Below, one piece after another: positions 5,934 through 15,112 of a stretch of 53,181 nt of DNA; positions within the stretch are counted from its first letter, which is position 1; each line of letters begins with the position of its first letter. The DNA comes from Fidelibacterota bacterium (GTDB lineage: Bacteria; Marinisomatota; Marinisomatia; Marinisomatales; S15-B10). The notes under the pieces were generated by a model. That model worked only from the letters and a program-made list of their open reading frames with translations. It did not search any database and had not been told where the DNA came from. Location: NCBI GenBank assembly GCA_002715465.1, contig PAYY01000027.1, positions 1-53,181 on the forward strand, given 5' to 3'. The position numbers and the translations under genes were made by a program.

Positions 5934-8543
5934 ATGGACGATACATTAACCAATTACAAAGAAATTCGCTGGATCCTTGCCGACCGCCAGGACGAACTTA
6001 AAAAACGTTTATCAGCCATGCAGCGTAAAGCGCAAAAGCTTGGTTTACCTGAGCCAATGATGAAGTTTACTGGCAATAAAGAAGTATTTCCGCTACCCGT
6101 ATATCAGGATGGTCACGAATTAGAATCAAAAATACCTGTACTCAAGGTAGAGGTTGAATTTACTGGGTCAATCCCTAAGGTCGAGGGGTTCCAGTTTCTT
6201 GCTAAAATCGATCATAGCAAAGGGCAAGACGGCAATTACACAAATCTTCTCAATACCGCCGGAAGAGGTGCTGATGACATTCTCGAAAACCTTGGCACAA
6301 ACTTCCATGTATGCACGCCGAATTGTGATCACTGTGAAAAACCACGCGCAAGAAACACAACTTACCTTGTAAGAAATCCAGATGATGGTGAAATAAAACA
6401 GATAGGTAGCACCTGTGTGGATGATTTTATCGGCACCAAAACACTTAAACAAGTGATGGGGGCATTTGATATGCATGCCTTCTTCTTGGATGATGAGTAT
6501 TTTGATGAAATGGATAGAGATTATGTGAGAGGTGGCGCATCTCCAACTTGGTTTCCGATAAAAACCTATCTTGCAATGGCTAGTTATTTAACTGACACCG
6601 TGGGGTTTGTTAAGGCGGACTCTTACGATCCTAAACCTACTCGTCAGACTCTTCTTGAGGAAATATCAAGGCCAGGAAGTCAAAGCAACAGCGTACTCAC
6701 CAAGCTAAGCCTTGAAGCTTTCACTCCCACACTCAAAGATAAAGTGTACGACAAGGTCGATGACATGATCGAACACTTTAAAAACTCAAAACAAACCAGC
6801 ACGTACGGCATGAATATCAAAACGCTTCTCAATGAACCATATTTTGAGCTCAGCAACCGTTTTGCCTGCGGCATATTGGCCAGTGTCCCCAGCTCATACA
6901 ATCGAGAACTGGAAAGAAAAAGGCAAATGGAGCCAGACGTCAATGGCGATGCTTTAAACGAACCTTTTGGCGAGGTCAAATCACGCGGCAGGCTCAAATT
7001 GCGCCTTGTCAACATTCGCGAGGGCCAAAATAGCCTTGGGCACGCAATCACTAAGTATAGCTTTCTTGATGAACACTCTCGCCGCTTCCATTGGAGAGCA
7101 TCAACATATCCAGATATTGATATGGCGATTGGCAATACGTACGAACTCACTGCGACGATAGCAAAGCATTCCGAATATCAGAACTTTCATTACACGCATA
7201 TTAATCGCTGTGCGGATTTTTCGCTTTCATCTCCAGATGCGCCGACACCTGACTTTAGCAAAAAGGTCAAACCGAAATCTGTTGAGAAAATCAAAACCGG
7301 CATCACGATGGAAAACCATGATGGCGTTGTTGATGGTCATAGTTACTTCTTTGTAGAAAGAGAATGGAAAGAAGGGAGACAGCGACAAAACGTCTTCTTG
7401 CAATTTCAATTCCCACTACCACCTGTCAAAGAGTTCCAAGCAGCCATTGTTGAGGGTATAGCAAATTACGTCGAAAACTATCCTGATATAGAACGTTCAT
7501 TTGATGCAGATGAGGTACATAAGAATGACATTAGTTTTATTAACACTGTTCTGGAGCGCTCTGATCCATACCGGGATCTTACCTCTGCTTTGACGTCGAA
7601 ATTACCAGGCAACTTATTCCTTATAGAGCGTGCTGACATCTCGCCACTTAACGATCTGCCAAGGCCGTTCCACCAACAACGTCTCGACAGTGAGGGCGGA
7701 AAGTTATTCACGTCTTTCCCTGCGGCTGAAGCAGCTGGCAGAGATTTGAAGCAAGGCAGGCTTCTCGGATTCGATGTTGGCCAGCAGAAACCACTGCTTA
7801 TCCCACTGGCACTATCAGAGAAAGGGAGCACTCCTGAAGATGGGGCGCTTTCAGGCGTAATTGAAAAAGCTATTGAGCAGGGGTATACCCACATGGTTAC
7901 CGTCGATAATGCTGGCCAAAATGTGCAAAATATCCCTTTAGGCTGGGAACTTCCAGAATTTCAGCAAAACTGTACACCATCTTTCATCAGAACCGTTAAT
8001 CAACCCGGGGAAATATCTCTCGGCAATCAGTCACTTGATGGAGAAAGATTCATATTTATTGTAGGTTTACAAGATAGAGATACCATTAGCGCCCTCAACC
8101 AAATTGACAGCAACTTCTTAACCAATTTACTTAAAGACAGTGTCGTTCCTGAATTGAATGGCAAAAGCAAAAAAGACTTTCTCGGGCTATCTCCGGCGAC
8201 CGAATTTTTATACGGATTGCAAGAGGAAACCAAACTAACACTCAGGACAACGACAAGGCTAATGGCTTATACGGACCCTGTCACACCAGACGTGGTGAGA
8301 AGAAACGGTGGTAATGTAATTACCTTGGCCATTGAAGACGAGAATAATCTTGATAATTGCTATCAACGCTCTGCGATGAGTAGTGCCGACTTCACCATAC
8401 GTGCCGATACACTTTCTCCTGATAGCATTAAAAAGGCTATTCAAGACTGGGTTGGTAGCAACCCTAGCATTCACAACGATTTAAAACCCAAAACACCATC
8501 AAACAGTGAGGACGAACAGCATCGCAACGCCTTTAAACGCTAG
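5934..8543 (+). CDS. 869-residue Cys-motif protein of unknown function
   Basis: Large soluble protein without signal peptide. The clearest feature is near residues 125-165: CTPNCDHCEKPRARN, then TYLVRNPDDGEIKQIGSTC, a Cys-pair motif like a treble-clef or zinc ribbon followed by an R-x-x-T-Y-L-V and G-x-x-C pattern. I recall similar stretches in hypothetical plasmid and phage proteins. The remainder is alpha/beta with no recognised catalytic motif. It is a single-gene unit between a terminator and the antiporter promoter. A DNA-associated role is a guess. Confidence 0.7.
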   Translation: MDDTLTNYKEIRWILADRQDELKKRLSAMQRKAQKLGLPEPMMKFTGNKEVFPLPVYQDGHELESKIPVLKVEVEFTGSIPKVEGFQFLAKIDHSKGQDGNYTNLLNTAGRGADDILENLGTNFHVCTPNCDHCEKPRARNTTYLVRNPDDGEIKQIGSTCVDDFIGTKTLKQVMGAFDMHAFFLDDEYFDEMDRDYVRGGASPTWFPIKTYLAMASYLTDTVGFVKADSYDPKPTRQTLLEEISRPGSQSNSVLTKLSLEAFTPTLKDKVYDKVDDMIEHFKNSKQTSTYGMNIKTLLNEPYFELSNRFACGILASVPSSYNRELERKRQMEPDVNGDALNEPFGEVKSRGRLKLRLVNIREGQNSLGHAITKYSFLDEHSRRFHWRASTYPDIDMAIGNTYELTATIAKHSEYQNFHYTHINRCADFSLSSPDAPTPDFSKKVKPKSVEKIKTGITMENHDGVVDGHSYFFVEREWKEGRQRQNVFLQFQFPLPPVKEFQAAIVEGIANYVENYPDIERSFDADEVHKNDISFINTVLERSDPYRDLTSALTSKLPGNLFLIERADISPLNDLPRPFHQQRLDSEGGKLFTSFPAAEAAGRDLKQGRLLGFDVGQQKPLLIPLALSEKGSTPEDGALSGVIEKAIEQGYTHMVTVDNAGQNVQNIPLGWELPEFQQNCTPSFIRTVNQPGEISLGNQSLDGERFIFIVGLQDRDTISALNQIDSNFLTNLLKDSVVPELNGKSKKDFLGLSPATEFLYGLQEETKLTLRTTTRLMAYTDPVTPDVVRRNGGNVITLAIEDENNLDNCYQRSAMSSADFTIRADTLSPDSIKKAIQDWVGSNPSIHNDLKPKTPSNSEDEQHRNAFKR

Positions 8544-8581
8544 ATTTGACCAAACATTGAAATAATACAACGAAAACAATT

Positions 8582-8603
8582 AACACAACACTTTTGTTGT
8601 GTT
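8582..8603 (+). promoter_or_regulatory. dyad operator in the antiporter promoter
   Basis: Perfect 22-base dyad AACACAACA-CTTT-TGTTGTGTT. It fills the 17-base spacer between TTAACA (8580-8585) and TATACT (8603-8608), a good sigma70 promoter, so a bound protein would be expected to block polymerase. Confidence 0.75.
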
Positions 8604-8635
8604 ATACTGATCAAGTCTTAAATAAAGGAGGAACG

Positions 8636-10198
8636 ATGACCGAAACTATTATCTTCTTGGGCTTTGCGTATTTGCTCGGCTTAATCGCAAAGAAATTGCA
8701 GCTACCGTCACTGATCGGCTATCTGATCGCAGGATTTGGCCTTGCGGCTATGGGGTCAGATGTTGGCATTAATGAACAATCTGAATATGCACTAAAAGAA
8801 GCTTCGCATGTTGGTGTACTGTTACTGTTGTTCGCTGTCGGTTTAAAACTCAATGCAAAGAAAATAGTCAAGCCTGAAGTTATTGGTACCGGTGTCGCTC
8901 ACTTCGCAATTTCGGCTGTAATCTTTTCGCCGGTAATCTACATGCTCGGCATTGGGAATGTAGATTGGACGATGGCGCTAATGTTAGCACTGGCACTGTC
9001 TTTCAGCTCTACCGTTCTCGCTGCTGATACGCTTGAAAAAAAGAGCGAGCTTAAGAGTTTCCATGGGCGCATAGCTATAGGTGTTCTTATCGTTCAGGAT
9101 TTGCTTGCTATGACCTATGCAAGTATAGCAAGTGGTGTTGTTCCTTCGGTTTGGGCTTTCGCTGTTTTAGCACTTCCGCTTATACGCCCGATGCTTTTCA
9201 AACTTATCGATTGGTCTGGCCATGATGATTTATTTCTTGTTGTTGGCTTGTTGTTAGCTCTTGGTTTAGGCGGATATGGCTTCCATGCAGTCGGATTAAG
9301 TGGCGAACTGGGAGCGTTAGTTGTTGGTGCGCTAGTGGCAAAACACCCTCGTGCATCTGAAATGGCAAACCGCCTGTGGTCACTGAAAGAATTGTTGCTA
9401 ATTGCGTTCTTCCTCTCGATTGGATTAAACGGACTACCTACCCTTTCGGATGTAACATTCGCATTGGCAATGGTTGCACTACTTCCTTTACAAGCAGCTG
9501 TATTCTTCTTCTTGTTAACTGGATTTAAGTTAAAGGCGCGTAGTGCCTTCTTGACTAGCGCCTCTCTAACTAATTTCTCAGAGTTTGGTTTAATTGTTGC
9601 CGCCGTTGTAATGCCGGAGTGGATTGTTCCTTTAGCGTTAGCTGTCGCCTTTTCATTCTTATTATCAGCACCGCTTAACCGATTTGCTCACCCAATTTTT
9701 GATCGATTAGAGAGCGCCCTTAAGCGCTTTGAACGCGATGTTAGACACCCTGATGAGGAACCAATCTCGTTAGGTGATGCTAATGTTCTGGTGCTGGGTG
9801 TCGGTCGGGTTGGTCGAGCCGCGTATCAAGCCTTTAGGCAGCATGACAACGCAGCCAAAGTGATCTCTCTTGACTCTGACTCAGACAAAATAGAGAAATA
9901 TTCACAGGAAGGTTTTAATTGTTACTTTGCAGATGCTGAGCACGGTAACTTCTGGGGAACACTTGATACATCCAATCTAAAAGCCGTTGTACTCGCCATG
10001 AACTGCCCGGATGCATGTTCGATTGCCGCTAGAAAGCTAAGAAAGGCGGGTTATGCTGGGTATATTGTTGGTCACACTATGCACGAAGACGATGCTGAAC
10101 GAATCGTCGCGGCTGGAGCCAATGAAGCCTATGTTACCATGAGTGAGGCAGGTGAAAACTTGGCGCACCATGTCTACACCGCAGGGGCACTCCCATAG
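8636..10198 (+). CDS. CPA2 (Kef/YbaL-type) cation:proton antiporter with TrkA-N domain
   Basis: Inner-membrane monovalent cation:proton antiporter, 520 residues from the ATG at 8636, which has a perfect AAGGAGG ribosome site. About twelve membrane segments occupy the first 370 residues, followed by a cytoplasmic RCK/TrkA-N domain with the nucleotide-binding GVGRVGRAA near residue 385. KefB and KefC are glutathione-gated potassium efflux systems; this protein is shorter at the C-terminus, closer to YbaL. The promoter carries the dyad operator. A bidirectional terminator separates it from the convergent gene. Confidence 0.85.
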   Translation: MTETIIFLGFAYLLGLIAKKLQLPSLIGYLIAGFGLAAMGSDVGINEQSEYALKEASHVGVLLLLFAVGLKLNAKKIVKPEVIGTGVAHFAISAVIFSPVIYMLGIGNVDWTMALMLALALSFSSTVLAADTLEKKSELKSFHGRIAIGVLIVQDLLAMTYASIASGVVPSVWAFAVLALPLIRPMLFKLIDWSGHDDLFLVVGLLLALGLGGYGFHAVGLSGELGALVVGALVAKHPRASEMANRLWSLKELLLIAFFLSIGLNGLPTLSDVTFALAMVALLPLQAAVFFFLLTGFKLKARSAFLTSASLTNFSEFGLIVAAVVMPEWIVPLALAVAFSFLLSAPLNRFAHPIFDRLESALKRFERDVRHPDEEPISLGDANVLVLGVGRVGRAAYQAFRQHDNAAKVISLDSDSDKIEKYSQEGFNCYFADAEHGNFWGTLDTSNLKAVVLAMNCPDACSIAARKLRKAGYAGYIVGHTMHEDDAERIVAAGANEAYVTMSEAGENLAHHVYTAGALP

Positions 10199-10215
10199 GA
10201 ACAGTGTCATCCAAC

Positions 10216-10241
10216 AAAAACCCCGCATATGCGGGGTTTTT
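10216..10241. terminator. bidirectional terminator
   Basis: AAAAACCCCGCATATGCGGGGTTTTT, between the convergent antiporter gene and the gene at 10254. Confidence 0.9.
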
Positions 10242-10253
10242 AATGTGATGTTT

Positions 10254-10964
10254 TTATTTTCTTCGTCGAAGAGCCATTAGGCCCAGTAACGGGAATGCGG
10301 CAATTAACGGCACAGGCACATCTGATGTTGAGTTTTTGTCTGGGCTATCAATTGTGAATCCACCATCGGAAACCAGAAACACACCGTAGTAACCACTTCC
10401 AAAATCTTCAGTATAACTATCACTGGCGTGATCTTCGTACAACCAGGTGTCATACACTCGGTATTGGCTCTGGGTTGGCTTGGGCGCATTGAGGTAACGA
10501 ACTCCAGACATCATGATCTCACCAGATTCATCCGTATAAAGCGCATAGCTTCTGTATTCGTACTTTGCTGGGTAACTTGTTTTCTTGTAGGTGTAAGTCC
10601 ATCCAAACGCACTCGCAAACGGACTATATATCCCAGTTTGCTTGCTATTCCAATGAGCATTTGAGTTACCTTCCACAATTCGTGAGCCATACATATTTTG
10701 CATCATGGCCTCAACTTCTGCACCTGTAGGTAGGCGCCAACCTTCAAATTTGCCGTCGGCCCCGAGAGCTAATTCGGCCTGCACATCAGCAATACTCATT
10801 CCATCGGTTTGTGTGAGACTCATCCACTCAAGATTCGTATCTGTGTCAATAACAGCCAGAGAGTCACCTTCAGTTTTCCAATCCATTTTCACGAACTCAG
10901 CATGAGCGTGCCCCGCCATTAACCCTGACAAAACAAAGGCACATGGGAGTAGCTTTTTAAACAT
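10254..10964 (-). CDS. exported DUF1566-like protein with PEP-CTERM-type tail
   Basis: 236 residues. An N-terminal signal peptide ends near AGHAHA. The body has the DUF1566/Lcl pattern (NLEWMSLTQTDG, then WRLPTGAEVEAMM). The C-terminus has the tripartite sorting layout: VPVP, a hydrophobic helix (LIAAFPLLGLMAL) and RRRK. PEP/VPLPA-CTERM proteins are normally cleaved by an exosortase and delivered to the cell surface or exopolysaccharide; no exosortase is in the window. The gene at 13606 shares the tail type, and the ligase at 49631 belongs to an exosortase-associated group. Confidence 0.75.
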   Translation of the reverse strand: MFKKLLPCAFVLSGLMAGHAHAEFVKMDWKTEGDSLAVIDTDTNLEWMSLTQTDGMSIADVQAELALGADGKFEGWRLPTGAEVEAMMQNMYGSRIVEGNSNAHWNSKQTGIYSPFASAFGWTYTYKKTSYPAKYEYRSYALYTDESGEIMMSGVRYLNAPKPTQSQYRVYDTWLYEDHASDSYTEDFGSGYYGVFLVSDGGFTIDSPDKNSTSDVPVPLIAAFPLLGLMALRRRK

Positions 10965-11098
10965 AAAACAATCCTTGTCTGTTGTGTAAAATTAATGAAC
11001 GCAACCATTGCGTCCTAAAAGTAACTGCCATTATTCTTTACGAAATAGCATATTAACCACTTAATAAGATGGTCGTTTAATTACTGGGAGCAATCGTC

Positions 11099-11212
11099 AT
11101 GCCAATGGCGCTATTTGATTGTTATGGGTCATTTAAGCTGGAGACTGGCATTAAAAAGCTTTCGCAACAATTATGCTGGGAAAGCTTTAAATGTGGGTTG
11201 TTAGACTTTTAG
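11099..11212 (+). CDS. 37-residue Cys-containing small protein
   Basis: ATG preceded by GGGAG at 8 bases. Product begins MPMALFDCYGSFKLETGIKK and ends CGLLDF, with three cysteines. It is convergent with the VanZ-like gene, their ends only 4 bases apart. No family recognised; supported mainly by the ribosome site. Confidence 0.35.
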   Translation: MPMALFDCYGSFKLETGIKKLSQQLCWESFKCGLLDF

Positions 11213-11216
11213 CCTG

Positions 11217-11603
11217 TTAATAGAATTTATTTGGCATCTTATTGTGGGCAAATAAAATAGCTACAATCATCAATGCCACGCAGAGGCCGACGCCATCCGC
11301 CAGAAAATCAGTAACACTTGGTGAGCGCCCCACCATTCCCTGTAGGATTTCTGTTGTTGCTCCGAGCGACAACACAATACCTATTAAAACTCGACGTCGC
11401 ATCTGGAACGCACCGTAGAATAAGAGCGCCAACATAAAGAAAAGTGAAGCATGAGCCAGCTCATCAAGGATAGAAATCGTCTTGAACGCGAGGTTAATCT
11501 CACGCGAAAACGTACTCATCGGTGAGCCCAGCAAAAACGCTGCGACCACCATACCTAATATGAGCAATGCTAAGCACCAGTGATAACGAATTTTGATCAG
11601 CAT
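11217..11603 (-). CDS. VanZ-like membrane protein
   Basis: 128 residues, four hydrophobic segments. The pattern LDELAHASLFF, then R-R-V-L-I-G-I-V-L-S-L-G-A-T-T-E-I-L-Q and RSPSVTDFLADGVG matches the VanZ-like family (D-E/K-x-x-H, E-x-x-Q, D-x-x-A-N/D). VanZ gives low-level teicoplanin resistance; most homologues have no known role. It lies 15 bases downstream of dsbB in the same direction, so likely one operon. Confidence 0.75.
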   Translation of the reverse strand: MLIKIRYHWCLALLILGMVVAAFLLGSPMSTFSREINLAFKTISILDELAHASLFFMLALLFYGAFQMRRRVLIGIVLSLGATTEILQGMVGRSPSVTDFLADGVGLCVALMIVAILFAHNKMPNKFY

Positions 11604-11618
11604 CCTTGCTTCCTCATC

Positions 11619-12167
11619 TTATGCGCTACGTCTGCGCTTGTGTCCATTAACTCTGTCCACATGATCACCAACAACCCATGCAAGCATTAATACTTGAGCT
11701 ACCATGTATCCGGTAAATACAACCACCATCCATTCAGGCATGCTCATATCAAAAAATTGCCAGCTGATCTCGCCACAATCTCCAGTTGCAGCGAATACAC
11801 CAGGGAACCATTCATGCAAAGGCATCCATGAAGGGAAGTTGGGGACGAATTCACAAGCAAAGAAAAAGCTATCGCCCGACTGCATTTCGACATGTTCCTT
11901 CGCAACCATAAGGCCTTCACCTGAGGCATACACCATTAATCCGTGAGCAAAAATTTGCCCCCAAAATTTTCGTGATGCTAAAAATCCGATGATGCTTGTG
12001 AAAAGAACACCTGCAACAGCAAGTCGCTGATAAACACACATGATGCAAGGTTCAAGACCCATTGCATATTGAAAGAAGAGCGCAGCGCATTCTAAGCCTA
12101 ATGCGCTAAGAGCGAAGATACCCCACCCTATTTTGTTTTGACGATTGGCGATATCCGATACGGCCAT
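11619..12167 (-). CDS. dsbB: disulfide bond formation protein DsbB
   Basis: Inner-membrane quinone reductase that reoxidises DsbA so that periplasmic proteins can form disulfides. Four membrane segments are visible. The first periplasmic loop holds EPCIMCVYQR with the CxxC pair and conserved arginine; the second loop holds the other pair in FFACEFVPNF and FAATGDCGEIS. Its 182 residues match the family. The start follows AAGGAGGGAGTGTG. It is the promoter-proximal gene of a pair with the VanZ-like gene. No dsbA is visible here. It may serve the Cys-paired repeat proteins at 16-33 kb. Confidence 0.93.
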   Translation of the reverse strand: MAVSDIANRQNKIGWGIFALSALGLECAALFFQYAMGLEPCIMCVYQRLAVAGVLFTSIIGFLASRKFWGQIFAHGLMVYASGEGLMVAKEHVEMQSGDSFFFACEFVPNFPSWMPLHEWFPGVFAATGDCGEISWQFFDMSMPEWMVVVFTGYMVAQVLMLAWVVGDHVDRVNGHKRRRSA

Positions 12168-12268
12168 CACACTCCCTCCTTGGAATGATAAAAACGTTAC
12201 AGGCGTATAATATCAGTTTTCCAAGAAGTGGCGCATGATGGTGCCAGATTATTTTACGGAGTTGCTGG

Positions 12269-12703
12269 TTAACTAATTTTTAAGTTTGCAGCAGGGTTTT
12301 GCTTGTTTTTGCGTTCTTCGAAGGTTTCACATTCGATGTCACGACAAGCAGCAGGTTGAGAGATCATTCGTTTCAGTCCGATTTCTTCACCACATTTAAT
12401 GCAGTAACCGTAGTCACGTGTTTTGATAGCTTGGAGAGCGACAGATACGCTTCTTAGCATTGCTTTGTTTTTTTCAGATTCGGCACGGGCATCAGCAGAA
12501 GACTGTATGGCGTTTGCTTTATCTGCCTCATCACCGCTTATTGATTCTGGGTTTTTCATTGAGGTGTTGGTGATCTCTTGCTGTCGAATAATCAATCTTT
12601 CGTGTTCTCCTCGAAGATGTTCTTCAAACACTGCAAGCTGAGCATCAGACATATACTCTTGAGCACCTAGTGCGTCAATTTTGTTCATCAAATCCTTTGA
12701 CAT
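12269..12703 (-). CDS. dksA: DksA/TraR-family transcription factor
   Basis: DksA-type RNA-polymerase secondary-channel factor, about 144 residues from the ATG preceded by AAGGAACG. It keeps the N-terminal YMSDAQLAVFEEHL segment and an acidic coiled-coil tip (SGDEADKAN). The zinc finger starts normally (YCIKCGEEIGLKRM), but the second pair reads CRDIEC: the last Cys aligns with DksA while the third ligand is displaced, giving CX4C. The promoter TTGACC-17-TAATAT upstream overlaps a dyad operator, suggesting the element controls it. A stringent-response role is inferred from the family. Confidence 0.88.
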   Translation of the reverse strand: MSKDLMNKIDALGAQEYMSDAQLAVFEEHLRGEHERLIIRQQEITNTSMKNPESISGDEADKANAIQSSADARAESEKNKAMLRSVSVALQAIKTRDYGYCIKCGEEIGLKRMISQPAACRDIECETFEERKNKQNPAANLKIS

Positions 12704-12787
12704 AATTCGTTCCTTCATTTTCAAATACGCAAAAAAAATCGCCCTGCATAGGGCGTTTGGCGTTACATAATTTTGTATATTGAGGTC

Positions 12788-12829
12788 ATATTACAACCAA
12801 CCCTCTTTACGGTCAACATTTATGTTGTT
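12788..12829 (-). promoter_or_regulatory. dksA promoter with overlapping dyad operator
   Basis: Minus strand: dyad AACAACA-TAAA-TGTTGAC (12812-12829). Its right end runs into the -35 box TTGACC (12811-12816), followed by a 17-base spacer and -10 TAATAT (12788-12793). The -35 starts 13 bases into the dyad, the same offset as at 44258 and 46359. Confidence 0.8.
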
Positions 12830-13126
12830 TTAAATGTTGAACTCAGATAGATCCCCGGCATCAATTTCTGCATCTTTATTTTCGAAATGAGCCAATAAAT
12901 CGTCTGCACCACCAATGTAATCACCATCAATAAAGATTTGCGGAACTGTATCAACCAAGACACCAGTTCTCTGTTGAATCAAGGACTGCATTTCTTCCTT
13001 GCTTATATCAACGTTCACTTGCACGACATCATACTCAACACCCCGCACGGCCAAAGCTTCCTTTGCAGTTACACAGTAAGGACAAATTGTTTTAGAAAAA
13101 ACAACGGTCTTGCCATTCAAATCCAT
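12830..13126 (-). CDS. glutaredoxin
   Basis: 98 residues with thioredoxin fold: active site CPYC near residues 16-19, the cis-proline segment TVPQIFIDG and the GGADDL glutathione-binding turn, as in GrxC-type dithiol glutaredoxins. It uses glutathione to reduce disulfides and glutathionylated proteins in the cytoplasm. It lies immediately upstream of the dksA promoter region in the same direction; its stop codon abuts the dyad operator. Confidence 0.92.
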   Translation of the reverse strand: MDLNGKTVVFSKTICPYCVTAKEALAVRGVEYDVVQVNVDISKEEMQSLIQQRTGVLVDTVPQIFIDGDYIGGADDLLAHFENKDAEIDAGDLSEFNI

Positions 13127-13204
13127 TTTTTACTCCCTGTAGAGGGCTGTACCCCACTCAAAATGTTAATATAACCCTTTATACAACAAACCTCAGGTTA
13201 TCTA

Positions 13205-13543
13205 ATGATAATAACACGAAAGGTGCTTATTGAACCTGATGTCAACGCACCAGAATTAAGAACGAATGATGGCCGCATTATCACAAGAATTTGCTATCAG
13301 TCACATAATGAGAAGGGTGAATCGAACGCTTATCCGTACACCGGGTTTTGTAAACAACAGAATGGTATCGGCATAGATTGCCAATGGAATGCATTGGGAA
13401 GAACACAGCTCGACGTTATAAGACAGGCGGGCATCGACGAATATGACACACCTCACCTCGATATGGATCGACAGACATTCAGCTGGGTACAAAAACAAAT
13501 CAGCGCACTTCATTCACTAGGTGGAGATGCTGAGACTATTTAA
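13205..13543 (+). CDS. conserved-looking protein of unknown function
   Basis: 112 residues, soluble, beginning MIITRKVLIEPDVNAPELR. Contains NDGRIITRICYQSHN and YPYTGFCKQQNG, with no recognised catalytic motif. It is followed 60 bases later by the exported protein gene at 13606. Start chosen at the only early ATG; the ribosome site is weak. Confidence 0.6.
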   Translation: MIITRKVLIEPDVNAPELRTNDGRIITRICYQSHNEKGESNAYPYTGFCKQQNGIGIDCQWNALGRTQLDVIRQAGIDEYDTPHLDMDRQTFSWVQKQISALHSLGGDAETI

Positions 13544-13605
13544 CCAAAGTCGGCATACTACTTGCTCCATTCTGTATACATTTACGACCCAAGGATGGAG
13601 CTAAC

Positions 13606-14379
13606 ATGAAACACTTATTGCTATTTTCAGCACTCATTTTAGGCGCTTCAGCAGCGCAGGCAGAAACAATTACCGATCTTAGCGGATGGTCTACCGACGG
13701 AAGCGGAGAGTGGACATATGACGCTCCTACAAACACATGGCATCAACACATCAATACGCCCACCAGCGCATTCCTGTATGATTCTGAAGGCACATCACTA
13801 GGTAATGCTATTACTGGAAACATTTCCGTTGATACCGCCGGCGATGATGATCTTATCGGTTTTGCACTTGGCTATGAGCAGGGTGACCATGCGAACCCCG
13901 ATGCAGATTATTTCCTTCTAACTTGGCGCCAGGCTGCCCAATCAGGCATGGGTGAAGGCCTTTACATGTGGCACATTCAAGGCTCCATTGATGATGGTAG
14001 CGTATGGAACCCTAATACTCACGCCGCCATGACTCAGATCGGCACAGCAAAATCGTTAAGCACTACAGGGTGGGACGACTTCGTCAACTATACGTTTGAT
14101 ATTAGTTACGATACTAATATTCTTAGCGTGTTTATTAACGACTCGCTGGAGTTCGCTCTTACTTCAAAGGATGCTGGGGTTGATCAGTTCACAGACGGCA
14201 GCTTTGCTTTCTTTAACTTTTCTCAAAATGACGTAACTTACGGCGGCGTTACCGTTGATGCTATGCAAAACGTACTTGATGACGATAAGCTGGAAGACAT
14301 TGCAGAAGCAGTGCCTTTTCATGGGGCGTACGCTGCGAGCTTGCTTCTTGGTCTGTTTGCGTGGCGACGTAAAGCATAA
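13606..14379 (+). CDS. exported thrombospondin C-terminal-like protein with PEP-CTERM-type tail
   Basis: 257 residues; signal peptide ends near SAAQA. Residues about 65-225 follow the thrombospondin C-terminal lectin-like domain: GDDDLIGFALGYEQGD, YFLLTWRQ, GWDDFVNYTFDISY and a late GSFAFFNFSQNDVTYGG. The tail has a short AVPFHG box, a hydrophobic helix (AYAASLLLGLFAW) and RRKA, a PEP-CTERM-like sorting signal. It should be surface or exopolysaccharide associated. It is notable beside giant proteins with thrombospondin-1-like repeats. The start has GGAG at 7 bases. Confidence 0.72.
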   Translation: MKHLLLFSALILGASAAQAETITDLSGWSTDGSGEWTYDAPTNTWHQHINTPTSAFLYDSEGTSLGNAITGNISVDTAGDDDLIGFALGYEQGDHANPDADYFLLTWRQAAQSGMGEGLYMWHIQGSIDDGSVWNPNTHAAMTQIGTAKSLSTTGWDDFVNYTFDISYDTNILSVFINDSLEFALTSKDAGVDQFTDGSFAFFNFSQNDVTYGGVTVDAMQNVLDDDKLEDIAEAVPFHGAYAASLLLGLFAWRRKA

Positions 14380-14512
14380 AACGTAGAGCCCTCATCAGGC
14401 ATACATTACTGTAAAATTAATAGTCGCATATTATTTATGCGGCTATTTTTTCGTCAAATGAATTTACACTTCTCAGTATGTGAAAGGCTGAGTCATCATT
14501 AACTTAACATAA

Positions 14513-14554
14513 AACATCATTTATGATGTTATTTCCAACCAATTATGATATAAT
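14513..14554 (+). promoter_or_regulatory. promoter with variant dyad operator
   Basis: Perfect dyad AACATCA-TTTA-TGATGTT (14513-14530), a one-base variant per half-site of the element-wide dyad, followed by -10 TATAAT at 14549-14554. A -35-like TGTTAT overlaps the right half-site. Confidence 0.65.
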
Positions 14555-14585
14555 AAACCTCTGTTTTTAATATGGATTTACACCA

Positions 14586-15089
14586 ATGTTATCAATCCAT
14601 AGCGGAGGTCAGAGCGGCGCCGATCTTGCCGGACTTTTAGCGGCTGAGAGATGCGGAATTAAAACTGGTGGATGGGCACCAAAGGGCTACCGTACTGAAA
14701 AGGGCAAGCAATTTATCCTCAAGACGAGATTTGGACTTAAAGAGCATAGTGACTGGCGCTATGACCCGAGAACAAGACTGAATGTAGAGGAATCTGACGT
14801 AACGGTGATCCTGTCACCCATTTCGAATTCATCAGGCACCAAACTGACAATTGGCGCTTGTAACAACACTCAGCCTAAAAAGCCTTACTTATTAATTTCC
14901 GATGTTTCAAATGCTGAATTATGCATTGAAGATATCGCAAACTTCTTAGAACAGCACAAGCCAAACATTATCAATGTTGCCGGCAACCGAGAAACGGTCT
15001 ACCCGGGTCTGACAAGAGTTGGACGAGATATACTTACCCAAGCGTTTGAGCGGTATAAAACGTACTTGAATAAAACAAAGGTGGCGTAA
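14586..15089 (+). CDS. YpsA-type SLOG / putative molybdenum carrier family protein
   Basis: 167 residues, Rossmann-like. The start SGGQSGADLAGLLAAERCG followed by GGWAPKGYRTEKG matches the 'putative molybdenum carrier' group of the SLOG superfamily; residues 65-85 (RTRLNVEESDVTVILS) fit the family's N-V-x-D/E-S-D-x-T segment. SLOG proteins bind nucleotides or related ligands, and phage or plasmid members are often linked to NAD or nucleotide-derived signalling. Exact ligand unknown. Expressed from a promoter with the variant dyad; no obvious Shine-Dalgarno. Confidence 0.78.
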   Translation: MLSIHSGGQSGADLAGLLAAERCGIKTGGWAPKGYRTEKGKQFILKTRFGLKEHSDWRYDPRTRLNVEESDVTVILSPISNSSGTKLTIGACNNTQPKKPYLLISDVSNAELCIEDIANFLEQHKPNIINVAGNRETVYPGLTRVGRDILTQAFERYKTYLNKTKVA

Positions 15090-15112
15090 GCCACCTATCT
15101 TTATTAAACACC

